From Microbacterium hydrocarbonoxydans (GTDB taxonomy: Bacteria > Actinomycetota > Actinomycetes > Actinomycetales > Microbacteriaceae), in NCBI RefSeq assembly GCF_011752045.1, contig NZ_JAAKXW010000001.1, forward strand, positions 1,426,001 through 1,490,000: DNA of 64,000 nt, read 5' to 3'. The notes beneath the pieces are model-generated. The model ran no database searches. It was not told the DNA's origin and worked only from the letters and a program-made list of their open reading frames with translations. Each line of letters opens with the position of its first letter. The stretch's first letter is position 1. Shown here piece by piece: positions 43,923 through 52,279 of the stretch. The translations under genes were made by a program, and so were the position numbers.

Positions 43923-44819
43923 TCAGCGGCCTCGCAGCGCCTGGAGCACGCCGGAGGGAAAGGGACGCTGCCCGAGCGGCAGCCCGTGCGCCCGCGCGAG
44001 CGCCGCCTCGAGCGCGTCGGACATCGCGATCACCCGCGCCCTGTCCGGTGCTTCGACGTCGTCCAGCATCTCGTCCAGCGCTGCCCCCATTTCGCGGAAG
44101 CGCGTGCGCCCGGGGGTCACGGCCGCCTCGTAGTCCCGGAACTTGAAGTCGCCGCCGCCGAGGGGAGGGTCGAGCGTCGTCCACACGGCGGGGATGCCGT
44201 AGGAGTCGGCCGTGATGAGACCGTGCAGCGACGTCGTCACGACGGCCCGGCTCGCGGCGATCTCGCGCACCGCGGACCGCGCGCGCTGATGCACGTTCAC
44301 GACGCGCGCCGCCTCGCCGGCGTCGTGCACACGCCGGTCGAGCAGCTCGTGCGGTCGATGATGCCCGTGCGGCACCACCGCGATCCGTCCGTCGCTCCGG
44401 GGTCGTGGAAGGTGGCGCGCGACGAGGAGGCCGGGGTCGCCGAACGGGACCTCCTCTCGCAGCCCGATGCGTTCGGCGGTCAGCGGTCCTCGCAGAGCGA
44501 GAACCGTCGCCGCCGGCAGCGGACGCGCCCTGTCATGCATGAGCCCGGTGCCCCAGATCGCACCGGTGAAGTCGGGCGGCGCGAACTCGAGCAGGCTGCC
44601 GACCCCGATGAGCCGTGCCGCCCGCGGCTCGCGATACTGCGGAGCGAAGCCGTACCTCGGCAGCAGCCACGGGGTGAGGTCGTCGCCGAAGTTCGGGTGT
44701 CCGTCCCACCAGAACGCGGGGACGATGGCGCCTCCGTCGCGCATCCGCGGCTCGCGCAGCGCCTCGGCGAAGCGGCGCAGCTGCCGCCCACGCCGCCGCA
44801 CGCTCCCTTCGTACCTCAC
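43923..44819 (-). CDS. Polysaccharide pyruvyl transferase family protein
   Basis: This 298-residue protein has HPNFGDDLTPWLLPRYG near residue 40, FGDPGLLVARHL near 125, VVPHGHHRP and TTSLHGLITADSYGIPAVW near 197. These are the family boxes for ketal-pyruvate transfer to sugars; pyruvate adds negative charge to EPS. GTG at 44819 overlaps the stop of the upstream GT4 gene. Confidence 0.87.
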   Translation of the reverse strand: MRYEGSVRRRGRQLRRFAEALREPRMRDGGAIVPAFWWDGHPNFGDDLTPWLLPRYGFAPQYREPRAARLIGVGSLLEFAPPDFTGAIWGTGLMHDRARPLPAATVLALRGPLTAERIGLREEVPFGDPGLLVARHLPRPRSDGRIAVVPHGHHRPHELLDRRVHDAGEAARVVNVHQRARSAVREIAASRAVVTTSLHGLITADSYGIPAVWTTLDPPLGGGDFKFRDYEAAVTPGRTRFREMGAALDEMLDDVEAPDRARVIAMSDALEAALARAHGLPLGQRPFPSGVLQALRGR

Positions 44820-45973
44820 CGGCTTCGCCCCCGAGCCTCGTCGCGGACCCGCGCGAAGAGCCGCTCGTAGGCGCTCGCCACCCGGCCCCAGGTGAACTCG
44901 GGCACCCGGCGCGAGCCGGCCTCGGCGAACCGGCGTCGGCGCCCTTCATCCTCGATGAGGCTGCGGATGGCCGTGGCCAGTGCGTCGGTGTCCTCCGGGT
45001 CGACGAGAAGGCCGTCCTCCCCGTCGCGGACGAAGTCCGAGGCCCCGCCCCGCGAGGTCATGACGAGCGCCGCGCCGCCCCGCCACGCCTCGAGCGCGAC
45101 GATCCCGAACGACTCCGAGCGACTCGGCACGACGAGCACGGATGCCGCTGCGATGCGACGCGCCACGCCCTCCGCATCCGCGGCGCCGGTCAGCAGCATC
45201 CGCTCGCCGAGTCCTGCGGCGTCGATCTGCCGCTGGAGCCGCGCGCGTTCGGGGCCGTCGCCGATGATCTCCAGGCGCACCGACTCGAACCCGGGCTGCG
45301 CCATCGCGGTGATGAGGAGATCGAACCCCTTCATCCGGCCCAGTCGGCCGACCGCGACGACCAGCGGGAGGCGCGGACTGCCGGGGTCCTCGACGCCGAG
45401 GGAGAGGTCGACTCCGTTGGGCACGATCGTGCCGCCTTCGAGACCGAACCGGCCACGGAGATCGTCGAGGACGTAGGTGCTCGGCGCCGTCACCGCGGCA
45501 GCAAGCGCGAGCGATGACCGCAGCCCGCGACGAAGGAGCGCGGAGCGCGCGTACACCCCTCCGTCGTCTCCGAGCGTCTCTCCGTGGGAGCTGACGACGA
45601 GGGGTGTCTTGAACCGCCTGTGCAGGGCCAGGGCGTACAGCCCGTTCGGCCCGAAGCACTGCACGGCGAGGATGTCCGGCGCGAACCGGCGGTGGGCTCG
45701 CCGCCACGCGCGCCAGGCCCGGGGAATCGCCCAGAGCATTCGCAGCGCTCCCCTCGCCGACTGGGCCGGCAGCGGTGTCGGGAGGTAGCGGACCACTGCC
45801 GGGGGCGCCGCATCCGGCCTCATCCCACGGTCGACCGTCCACACCTCCACCTCGTGTCCCGAGGCCGAGAGCTCCGCCGCGACGCGATCGACGTGCGTCT
45901 CGACGCCCCCGACGTGCGGCGCGAAGGAGGAGGCGATCAGCGCGACGCGCAGCGGGCCGTCATTCGGTGCCAC
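44816..45973 (-). CDS. Glycosyltransferase family 4
   Basis: This 385-residue GT-B enzyme starts VALIASSFAPHVGGVETHVDR, with SSHGETLGDDGG near 127, IVPNGVDLSLG near 178, VVAVGRLGRMKGFDLLI near 200 and SRSESFGIVALEAWRGG near 275. GTG at 45973 is the earliest start before the conserved domain; it overlaps the end of the Wzc-type gene by 14 bases. A longer in-frame reading runs into wzc and is not real. Confidence 0.88.
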   Translation of the reverse strand: MAPNDGPLRVALIASSFAPHVGGVETHVDRVAAELSASGHEVEVWTVDRGMRPDAAPPAVVRYLPTPLPAQSARGALRMLWAIPRAWRAWRRAHRRFAPDILAVQCFGPNGLYALALHRRFKTPLVVSSHGETLGDDGGVYARSALLRRGLRSSLALAAAVTAPSTYVLDDLRGRFGLEGGTIVPNGVDLSLGVEDPGSPRLPLVVAVGRLGRMKGFDLLITAMAQPGFESVRLEIIGDGPERARLQRQIDAAGLGERMLLTGAADAEGVARRIAAASVLVVPSRSESFGIVALEAWRGGAALVMTSRGGASDFVRDGEDGLLVDPEDTDALATAIRSLIEDEGRRRRFAEAGSRRVPEFTWGRVASAYERLFARVRDEARGRSR

Positions 45974-47576
45974 GTCTACCGCTGGGCTGTCGCTTCGGCT
46001 TCGCCGTCTCGATCGCGGCCTCGTCGAACAGCTCCTCGAGAGCTGCGTCCTCATCGAAGTCGTCCCGGCGTGTCGCGGGCTGGGGCTCCGATCGTGGCTG
46101 CGGCTTCCGCCCGGTGCGGACCACGCCGCCGCCGGGGCGCGGTGCGGTGCGGACGTTCCGGTGCCGTGAGGCCTTCGCCTCCGGCTCCTCGGCCGCCGTC
46201 GGCTCGTGGGGGTGGTATCCGTACCCGTAGTTCGTGGAGCCGCCGGAGAGCGGCGTCCGGTTGAGCACGACGCCGAGGACCCGGCCGGACACCTTCTCCA
46301 GCGCGTCCATGGCCTTGTCGACGAGGTCATACGTGCTGCTGCCGACGGTGACGACGACGATCGCGCCGTCCGCCTGGTGGGTGAGGATGGCACCGTCTGT
46401 GACGGCCAGCAGCGGGGGCGCGTCGATGATGACGATCGCGTGCTCCGCGAGTTCGGCGAGCAGCGACCGCATCCGGTCGGAGCCGAGCAGCTCGCTGGGG
46501 TTGGGCGGAATCGTTCCTGCGCCGAGGACGACGAGCCCGGGAACCCGCTGCGTGCGCTGCAGCACGTCGATGAGCTCGGCACGTCCCGCGAGGACGTCGG
46601 TGAGGCCCGCTCCGGGCAGCAGCCCCATGGTCACCGCGACGGTAGGGCGACGCAGGTCGCCGTCGACGAGCGCGACGTGCTCGCCGTTCGCGGCGAGCAT
46701 CGTGGCGAGATTCGCCGCGACCGTGGACTTGCCCTCGCCGGGGAGGGCGCTGGTGACGACGATGCGACGCGGCGGATGGTCGACGTCCATGAACTGCAGG
46801 TTGGTGCGCAGCGCGCGCAGCGACTCCGCCACGGCGAACCCGCCCTTGGTGGAGGTGTCGCTGAGGTCGATGAGACGCTGCGAGGGGTCGTGCTTGCCGA
46901 CGTTCGGGATGCTCCCCAGCACGGAGACCCCGAGCCGCTGCTCGACATCGTCCCCCGCGCGGACCCGGCGGTCGGAGAGCGCCCGCAGCAGGGCGAAGGC
47001 GATGCCGGCGCCGAGGCCCAGCACACCGCCGACGAGCAGCGCCGTCCGCTCGTCGGGGAAGCTCGGCGACGTCGGCAGCGAGGCGGACTCCCCGAGGATG
47101 ATGCCGACCGGAGCGGAACCGGGCGATCCGTCGCCTTCGAACTCGTCGATGGTCGCCGTCATTCCGCGCACCCACGCGGATGCGAGATCGCGGGCGGCCT
47201 CCGGTGTCGAGCCGGTGGCGGTGATCTTCAGGATGGCCGTGTTCTGGGGGTTGACGACGGCGATCTGCCGCACGAGGTTCTCCGGCGCGGTGTCGATCCC
47301 GAGTTCGTCGGCGGCGAACTCGGCGACGTTGGTCCAGGTCGCCATGTCGAGGTACGTCTGCACCTTCGCCTTCGCGAAGCTGTCACTGGCGCTCGGCGCG
47401 AGAGCGACGCCCTCCTGGTCGGTGATCTGGGTCTTGAGGAATCCGCTGGCGGAGGCCTGGTACACCGGCGTCTGGATGGCTGCCCAGCCGTAGCCTGCGC
47501 CGAGGCCGACGAGGACCAGCAGCACGATCCCGATCCCGTGGCGCCGCAGCGCCAGAAGATAGTCGCGGATCTCCAT
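45960..47576 (-). CDS. Wzc-type polysaccharide co-polymerase/tyrosine autokinase, copy 2
   Basis: This 538-residue protein is built like the copy at 21855: a Wzz domain between spans near 15-33 and 192-210, Walker A ALPGEGKSTVAAN near 275, VALVDGDLRRP near 300 and VIIDAPP near 386. A short tyrosine cluster (NYGYGYHPH) follows, then a unique tail of about 80 residues, first basic, then acidic (DDFDEDAALEELFDEAA), which copy 1 lacks. The tail may recruit partners. ATG at 47576 starts MEIRDYLLALRRH. Confidence 0.92.
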   Translation of the reverse strand: MEIRDYLLALRRHGIGIVLLVLVGLGAGYGWAAIQTPVYQASASGFLKTQITDQEGVALAPSASDSFAKAKVQTYLDMATWTNVAEFAADELGIDTAPENLVRQIAVVNPQNTAILKITATGSTPEAARDLASAWVRGMTATIDEFEGDGSPGSAPVGIILGESASLPTSPSFPDERTALLVGGVLGLGAGIAFALLRALSDRRVRAGDDVEQRLGVSVLGSIPNVGKHDPSQRLIDLSDTSTKGGFAVAESLRALRTNLQFMDVDHPPRRIVVTSALPGEGKSTVAANLATMLAANGEHVALVDGDLRRPTVAVTMGLLPGAGLTDVLAGRAELIDVLQRTQRVPGLVVLGAGTIPPNPSELLGSDRMRSLLAELAEHAIVIIDAPPLLAVTDGAILTHQADGAIVVVTVGSSTYDLVDKAMDALEKVSGRVLGVVLNRTPLSGGSTNYGYGYHPHEPTAAEEPEAKASRHRNVRTAPRPGGGVVRTGRKPQPRSEPQPATRRDDFDEDAALEELFDEAAIETAKPKRQPSGRRGTE

Positions 47577-47602
47577 TCATACCCCCAGTGTCTTGACCGA
47601 TC

Positions 47603-49051
47603 TTACGCGCGGGCCTCAGGGCCGGCCGTCACGAGCTGATCTCGGGCGCGCTCTCGGCGCCGGGCTGCCCGGGCGGGAAGCGCGCGCGAGCGCCGACTCG
47701 CCCGGTGGTGCTTCTCGTTCCAGAATCCCCCGGCATCGCCTGCCGTCACCGCGAGCGCCTGTGCCCCGAGACAGATACCGGCGATGAAGAACGGGATGGA
47801 GACCTGCGCCGACACCCAGAACAGGTCGAACTGGGCCTGCACGATTCGGGCCAGCACCAGCCCGAGGGCCAGCATCCCGAATCGCCGGTCGACGCGCCAG
47901 AGGACGATGAGGATGCCGAGCCACATCGCGATGAAACCCAGGAGCCCGACGATGCCGGCGGAGGCGATCACCTCCAGCTCGGCCTGCGGCGGCTGGAAGT
48001 TCGCCGTCGGGTGCACGTACCAGTAGCGCAGCCCATGCCCGAAGATCGGCGAGTGCTTCCAGAGGGCATACACCTCGCCCATCCACTCGAGCCGCTGATA
48101 CACCGAGTTGAAGCGGTTCTGCGATTCGATCTGCTCGATGACGCTCTGCACGATGAGCACGACTCCGGGCACGGCGATCGCGGTGATCAGGACCCAGTGC
48201 CGGGCGGCGCCCTGACGGACGACGTGGACGAGCAGGGCGACGAGGAAGCCGACCATCGCCTGCCGGGATTGGGTGAGCAGCAGGGCGACGAGGAAGAGCA
48301 CCAGCGCGCTGCGCGCCCACCGCTTCGGGATCTGCGCCCAATCGGGGTTGACGTAGGCGACGAAGGCGGCGAAGGCGAGCGCCCCGCCCGCGAAGTTCTT
48401 GTGCATCGACCACGGCCACTGCGGGTAGACCGCCTCGATCTCGCCGCTGGGGATCATCAGAGCGGCGCCGGTCAGGGTGCCCAGCGCGATCAGCGTCGCG
48501 ACCGCATACACGAGGATGAGAGCGAAGCGCGCCTTCCCCGCCCGGCCGATGGCCCATCCGCCCAGCAGTGCACCCGAGATCAGGAGCCAGGCGTGGAACC
48601 ACTCGATGAGATTCTGCGTGAACGGGTTGACGATGACGGTGAACAGCGTCGTGAACTGGTAGATCAGATTGAGTCGCAGCAGGGCCTTCAGCGGCGGGCT
48701 GAGGTCGCGATCGCCGAGAAGGACTGCCGATCCGAAAGCCGCGGCGAGCGCCACATCGGATGCCGTCAGGTCGCCGCCGCCGAGACCGACCCGTTCCACG
48801 ACGAACAAGGCGGGTGTCGCCATCAGCGCGATCGCCATCGGCTTCGAGGAGCTGAGCACGGCGCCGACGAGCAGCGCGCCGATGGCCGCCGCGGTGACGA
48901 TGCCGTTTGCGACGCCGCGGTCGAGGAGGAGATACCCTCCGGCAGCGACGCCGCCGGCGAAGAGCACCCATCGCCACGCGTCACCCCACAGGTCGCGCAG
49001 CCACGACGGCACCGCGGCGCTTCCGCGCGACTGCCTCGTGTTCGTCCCCAT
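47603..49051 (-). CDS. O-antigen ligase/polymerase-like membrane protein, copy 1
   Basis: This 482-residue protein has about eleven spans and a large loop near 300-350 (SPIFGHGLRYWYVHP, then LEVIASAGIVGLLGF), the Wzy_C pattern of O-antigen ligases and EPS polymerases. LLTQSRQAMVGFLVALLVH near 255 is another conserved stretch. It probably polymerises repeat units outside the membrane. It precedes the wzc copy 2 gene in the same direction with a 26-base gap. Confidence 0.85.
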   Translation of the reverse strand: MGTNTRQSRGSAAVPSWLRDLWGDAWRWVLFAGGVAAGGYLLLDRGVANGIVTAAAIGALLVGAVLSSSKPMAIALMATPALFVVERVGLGGGDLTASDVALAAAFGSAVLLGDRDLSPPLKALLRLNLIYQFTTLFTVIVNPFTQNLIEWFHAWLLISGALLGGWAIGRAGKARFALILVYAVATLIALGTLTGAALMIPSGEIEAVYPQWPWSMHKNFAGGALAFAAFVAYVNPDWAQIPKRWARSALVLFLVALLLTQSRQAMVGFLVALLVHVVRQGAARHWVLITAIAVPGVVLIVQSVIEQIESQNRFNSVYQRLEWMGEVYALWKHSPIFGHGLRYWYVHPTANFQPPQAELEVIASAGIVGLLGFIAMWLGILIVLWRVDRRFGMLALGLVLARIVQAQFDLFWVSAQVSIPFFIAGICLGAQALAVTAGDAGGFWNEKHHRASRRSRALPARAARRRERARDQLVTAGPEARA

Positions 49052-49098
49052 GACTGCGCCCCCTCAAGCGTGGTCTCAGTATGACACCGCGGGAGCGG

Positions 49099-49590
49099 TC
49101 AGCCCAGGTTCTCCGGGCGGGAGATCCCCCGCAGCTGCAGGGCCACCTCCGACAGCATCCGCTCGACGACCGCATCGCCGCCGCCGTCGGGCCGCGGCGC
49201 GTCCAGGAGGGCCGAGGCGAAGGCGAAGGCGGCAGCGCTGAGTTCGGGATCGTCGACGACGGCCACGGGATCCGCCTCTCCCGGCGGCGCCGTCACGGGG
49301 ACGCGCACCGAGACGACGGTCGCATCGGACTCCGCCCGCAGCAGGATGCTTCCACCGCCGCGGATCACGAAGGCCGGATCGCTCCTCGGCTCGGGAGCGA
49401 GTGCGTTCAGGCAGGTGACCGAGCCGGAGCACAGCACCAGCATCACCGAGCCTTCCGCGGCCGTCTCGGCCCAGATGCTCTTCTCGCCTGCGTCCAGGTG
49501 TCTGCGCACCACCACGGCGCGTCTCCAGACGCCGTGCTCTGCACGGGTGTCTGTGGTCCCAGCGACCGGGTACGTCGCCTTCTCCATCAT
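49099..49590 (-). CDS. AraC-type effector domain without DNA-binding domain
   Basis: This 163-residue protein corresponds to the sensor half of the AraC regulator at 19921: both have a beta-rich start, a VR/W-x-P edge (VSVRVPVTAPP) and the helix pair FASALL ... VVERMLSEVALQLRG, matching HSFASSLV ... AIERLLVEMAFGALL. It stops before any helix-turn-helix. It may sense the same signal and act by heterodimerising with a full regulator. ATG at 49590 follows AGGA; TACACT (minus strand, 49646-49651) is a possible -10. The similarity is my own reading, not an alignment score. Confidence 0.55.
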   Translation of the reverse strand: MMEKATYPVAGTTDTRAEHGVWRRAVVVRRHLDAGEKSIWAETAAEGSVMLVLCSGSVTCLNALAPEPRSDPAFVIRGGGSILLRAESDATVVSVRVPVTAPPGEADPVAVVDDPELSAAAFAFASALLDAPRPDGGGDAVVERMLSEVALQLRGISRPENLG

Positions 49591-49699
49591 GTTCGTCCTA
49601 TCGGGTCGACGCCGGAGCGTCATGTCCCCTCAGACAGACATGAACAGTGTACTCCCCGGTCGGGAGACGCCGCCGGGGCATGACGCCGGCGCCGGCCTG

Positions 49700-51061
49700 T
49701 CAGCCGCGTGCGTCGAGGAATCGGCGAGCGGGGCCGGCGCTGTACCCCTGCACGACGGCGTCGGCGAGAACGGTGTCCCTCATGATCAGCGCGTCGATCG
49801 CCAGTCGCTCGGCTCGCAGCGCGGAGTCGTCGACCTTCAGGGAGTGGGACAGCAGCCGCAGGCGCGAATCGATGATCCCGCCGATCACCGGCACGAGCGA
49901 GTTGCCGGAGACCGCATGCAGGATGTCGCGGAAGTCGAAGACCGACTCGACGAACGCCATCGAGTCAGCGGATGCTGCGAGCTCGTGCTGTCGCTGCAGG
50001 AGGGACTCGAGCGACGCGATGTCCGCAGCAGTCGCGCGCTGGGCCGCGAGCTTGATCGCGGCGGCGCTCAGAGCCGACGAGACAGCGAAGAGGTCGGCCG
50101 CTTCCGCGTCGGAGACTCCGCGCACGCGCGCGGACGATCGTGCGGTTCCCGGCCAGGCGAGCCCCTCGATGACGAGGCTCTCGATGGCCTCGCTGATCGG
50201 GATCCGGCTGATCCCGAACTCGCTCGAGAGCTCCCGCTCGGACAGCGGGTCGCCGGGAGACCGCTGCCCCCGCACGATCTGCGCCCGCAGGCAGGAGAGG
50301 ACGCGATCCGCCTCGGACTCGAACGGCGCCGGCGTCGGCTCAGCCGCGCCCGCAGGCGCCGCGACGGATGCTCCGGGGAGGAACGACTGCACCGGGGTCG
50401 GGAGCTCCCCTGCGTCGAGCGCGTCGATCATGCGTTCGCGGTTGGTCGTCTGGAAGGCGGCGAGGAAGCGGACGAGCGCAGCCGCTGCCTCTTCGGCGTC
50501 GCCCGCCTCGATCGCGGCGTAGATGCCTTCGTAGAGCGCGATCGAGCGCTCCTCGTCGGCGGCGGGGAGAACGAGCCGGCGCAGCCTTCCGTCGAGGACG
50601 CGGTTCACGTCCTGGAGGGCGACGTTGCGGGAGACGCGGTAGACCTCGCGGCGGAAGTCGAGGCCCGCGTGATGCACAGTCTCACGGTCTCCGCGACGAA
50701 CGGCGGCGATGCATGCATCCGCCGCCGCACGGAGGGCAGGCAGGTCGCCGGGGACCCGGCGCGTGGCGGCCTGGCTGTTGGCGAGCACGTCGAACGCGGG
50801 AAGCAGTTCCGACAGGTCGGCGAACTCCGCGAGGGTGAGGGTGTGCACCACGCTCCCGCCCCTCGGACGGCGGTCGAGCAGGCCCTCTCTCGCGAGCATC
50901 TTGAACGCCTGCCGCACCGGAACGCGGCTGACGCCGAACTCCTCGGCGACGGCCCGCTCGACGAGGCGCTGCCCGCTCGGGAGCGTCTCGTCGAGGATGC
51001 GGGCCCGCAACTCCGCTGCGACGCGAGCCGCGTCGCCCTCCGCTTCCCGTTGCATGTTCAT
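49700..51061 (-). CDS. GntR-family regulator with two tandem wHTH-FCD halves
   Basis: This 453-residue protein is twice the normal FadR-subfamily length. Half 1 has a winged helix at about 10-70 (ERAVAEEFGVSRVPVRQAF) and an FCD-type domain to about 215. After a Pro/Ala linker, half 2 repeats the arrangement, with a winged helix at about 250-305 (ERELSSEFGISRIPISEAI) and a second FCD to the end. A single chain could bind a palindromic operator as a covalent pseudo-dimer. Three TGG-N4-CCA boxes lie in the adjacent intergenic region. Effector unknown. Confidence 0.85.
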   Translation of the reverse strand: MNMQREAEGDAARVAAELRARILDETLPSGQRLVERAVAEEFGVSRVPVRQAFKMLAREGLLDRRPRGGSVVHTLTLAEFADLSELLPAFDVLANSQAATRRVPGDLPALRAAADACIAAVRRGDRETVHHAGLDFRREVYRVSRNVALQDVNRVLDGRLRRLVLPAADEERSIALYEGIYAAIEAGDAEEAAAALVRFLAAFQTTNRERMIDALDAGELPTPVQSFLPGASVAAPAGAAEPTPAPFESEADRVLSCLRAQIVRGQRSPGDPLSERELSSEFGISRIPISEAIESLVIEGLAWPGTARSSARVRGVSDAEAADLFAVSSALSAAAIKLAAQRATAADIASLESLLQRQHELAASADSMAFVESVFDFRDILHAVSGNSLVPVIGGIIDSRLRLLSHSLKVDDSALRAERLAIDALIMRDTVLADAVVQGYSAGPARRFLDARG

Positions 51062-51127
51062 GCCCTCCCTCCGCTCACATCATTCTCCCACCGTCGTCGA
51101 TCACTGGCAGGCCATCCTGAAAACTGC

Positions 51128-51235
51128 TGGCATACCGAGCCGCGACAGGTGCCTCGGCATTCCCCTGTAAGCTTCAGATTAGAGCGCCTTTCCTGGAATA
51201 CCAGAACGTGATAGTGTGCCTGTCAGTGGCATACC
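51128..51235. promoter_or_regulatory. Three GntR-type operator-like boxes
   Basis: TGGCATACC (51128-51136), TGGAATACCAG (51194-51204) and TGGCATACCAA (51227-51237) share TGG-N4-CC(A), like VanR/FadR-subfamily sites. Start-to-start distances are 66 and 33 bases, whole multiples of about three helical turns. They lie between the tandem GntR gene and the divergent Tat-protein gene. Confidence 0.5.
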
Positions 51236-51237
51236 AA

Positions 51238-51609
51238 GCACCCGACGCTGTCATATGCATCCGATTCTGACGATCTCGATACCTCCCTCCCCCCTCAGAT
51301 AGGTGAGATCGCCGGGGACGCAAGACCGGCATCGCCGGTTCGTGCGCGGGTACCCCAGACCCGCTGCCACCCTGGATGGAGGCGCGGCGCCCCTCAGCTG
51401 CCGGCGCCTCCATCCCCCTCCCGACGCGACTTTCCGGCGCTCGTCCGCGATATTGATCCAGCGTCTCGATCAGTTCCCGACAGGGTTCGATCAGAGTGCG
51501 ACAACGCCGCCAGACTGACCTCTCCGTTCAGCCAATCTTCAGACAGGCCGCCCTGTGCGGCAGTCCCCACACCGTCCGCTCCCCTGGAGCGGAAGACCAC
51601 CGGAGAAAC
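51238..51609. other. Long non-coding leader region before the Tat-protein gene
   Basis: No convincing gene is visible here. It contains GATCTC...GAGATC arms (51273-51278 and 51305-51310) and, at 51315-51323, GGGACGCAA, a string found in c-di-GMP-I riboswitches, but the upstream half of that riboswitch is not recognisable. CGCCTCCAT/ATGGAGGCG arms (about 51375-51413) can form a hairpin. With a promoter near the operator boxes this would be a 5' leader of over 300 bases. Confidence 0.35.
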
Positions 51610-52263
51610 ATGTCTGAAGAGAACTCCTTCATGCCCAAGGACGGCGTCTCGCGCCGTACCCTCGTCAAGGGTGCGGCCTGGTCGCTGCCCGTCATCGCGG
51701 TCGCCGCCGCCACGCCGCTCGCCGCGGCTTCGACCGTCACCTGGAACGGCGCCGTCACCGGCGTCTGCGACAACGACTACGACATCTCGGTCCTCGAGGG
51801 CATCGTCGGCGCAGGCCTCGTCGGCACCGTGGAGAGCGCGCTCGCACTCCTCGGCATCACCGCCGGCGCCACCCGCGGTTTCAACATCACCGCGACCCAG
51901 GGCGACATCCCCGCGGGCACCCAGTACGTGCTCACCGACCCGAACGCGCTGCTCACCCTCAGCGGCCTCGAGGCTGTCGTCTCGGCGACCGTGGCGGGCA
52001 TCGCGACGACCGCGGGCGGCTTCATCCTCACGCTGACCAACCCGATCCCGCAGGGTTCGACGGTCTTCATCAACGTCTACGACGCTCTCATCAACGTCGG
52101 CGCCCTGAGCAGCTTCACGCTGACCCAGACGACCGCCGACGCGAACGGCGGCGACAACACCGGCTCGACCGGCTCGCTGGCGGCCGCGGCGGTCAACCTC
52201 GGCTCGCTCGGCATCCCGCTGGTCTCCGGCTCGCTGGCCGTCCAGACCTGTAACCTCATCTGA
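51610..52263 (+). CDS. Tat-exported surface protein, 2
   Basis: This 217-residue protein has a twin-arginine signal (SRRTLVKGAAWSLPVIAVAA, ending PLAAAS). The mature part is rich in Thr, Ala, Gly and Val and looks like a beta-sandwich. It has two cysteines, near the start (VCDNDYD) and five residues from the end (VQTCNLI), well placed for one disulfide closing the fold. No family is recognised. ATG at 51610 follows CGGAGAAAC. It is followed after 16 bases by the second MauE-thioredoxin gene, a likely disulfide helper. Confidence 0.8.
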   Translation: MSEENSFMPKDGVSRRTLVKGAAWSLPVIAVAAATPLAAASTVTWNGAVTGVCDNDYDISVLEGIVGAGLVGTVESALALLGITAGATRGFNITATQGDIPAGTQYVLTDPNALLTLSGLEAVVSATVAGIATTAGGFILTLTNPIPQGSTVFINVYDALINVGALSSFTLTQTTADANGGDNTGSTGSLAAAAVNLGSLGIPLVSGSLAVQTCNLI

Positions 52264-52279
52264 CGCTAACCTGAGGTTC

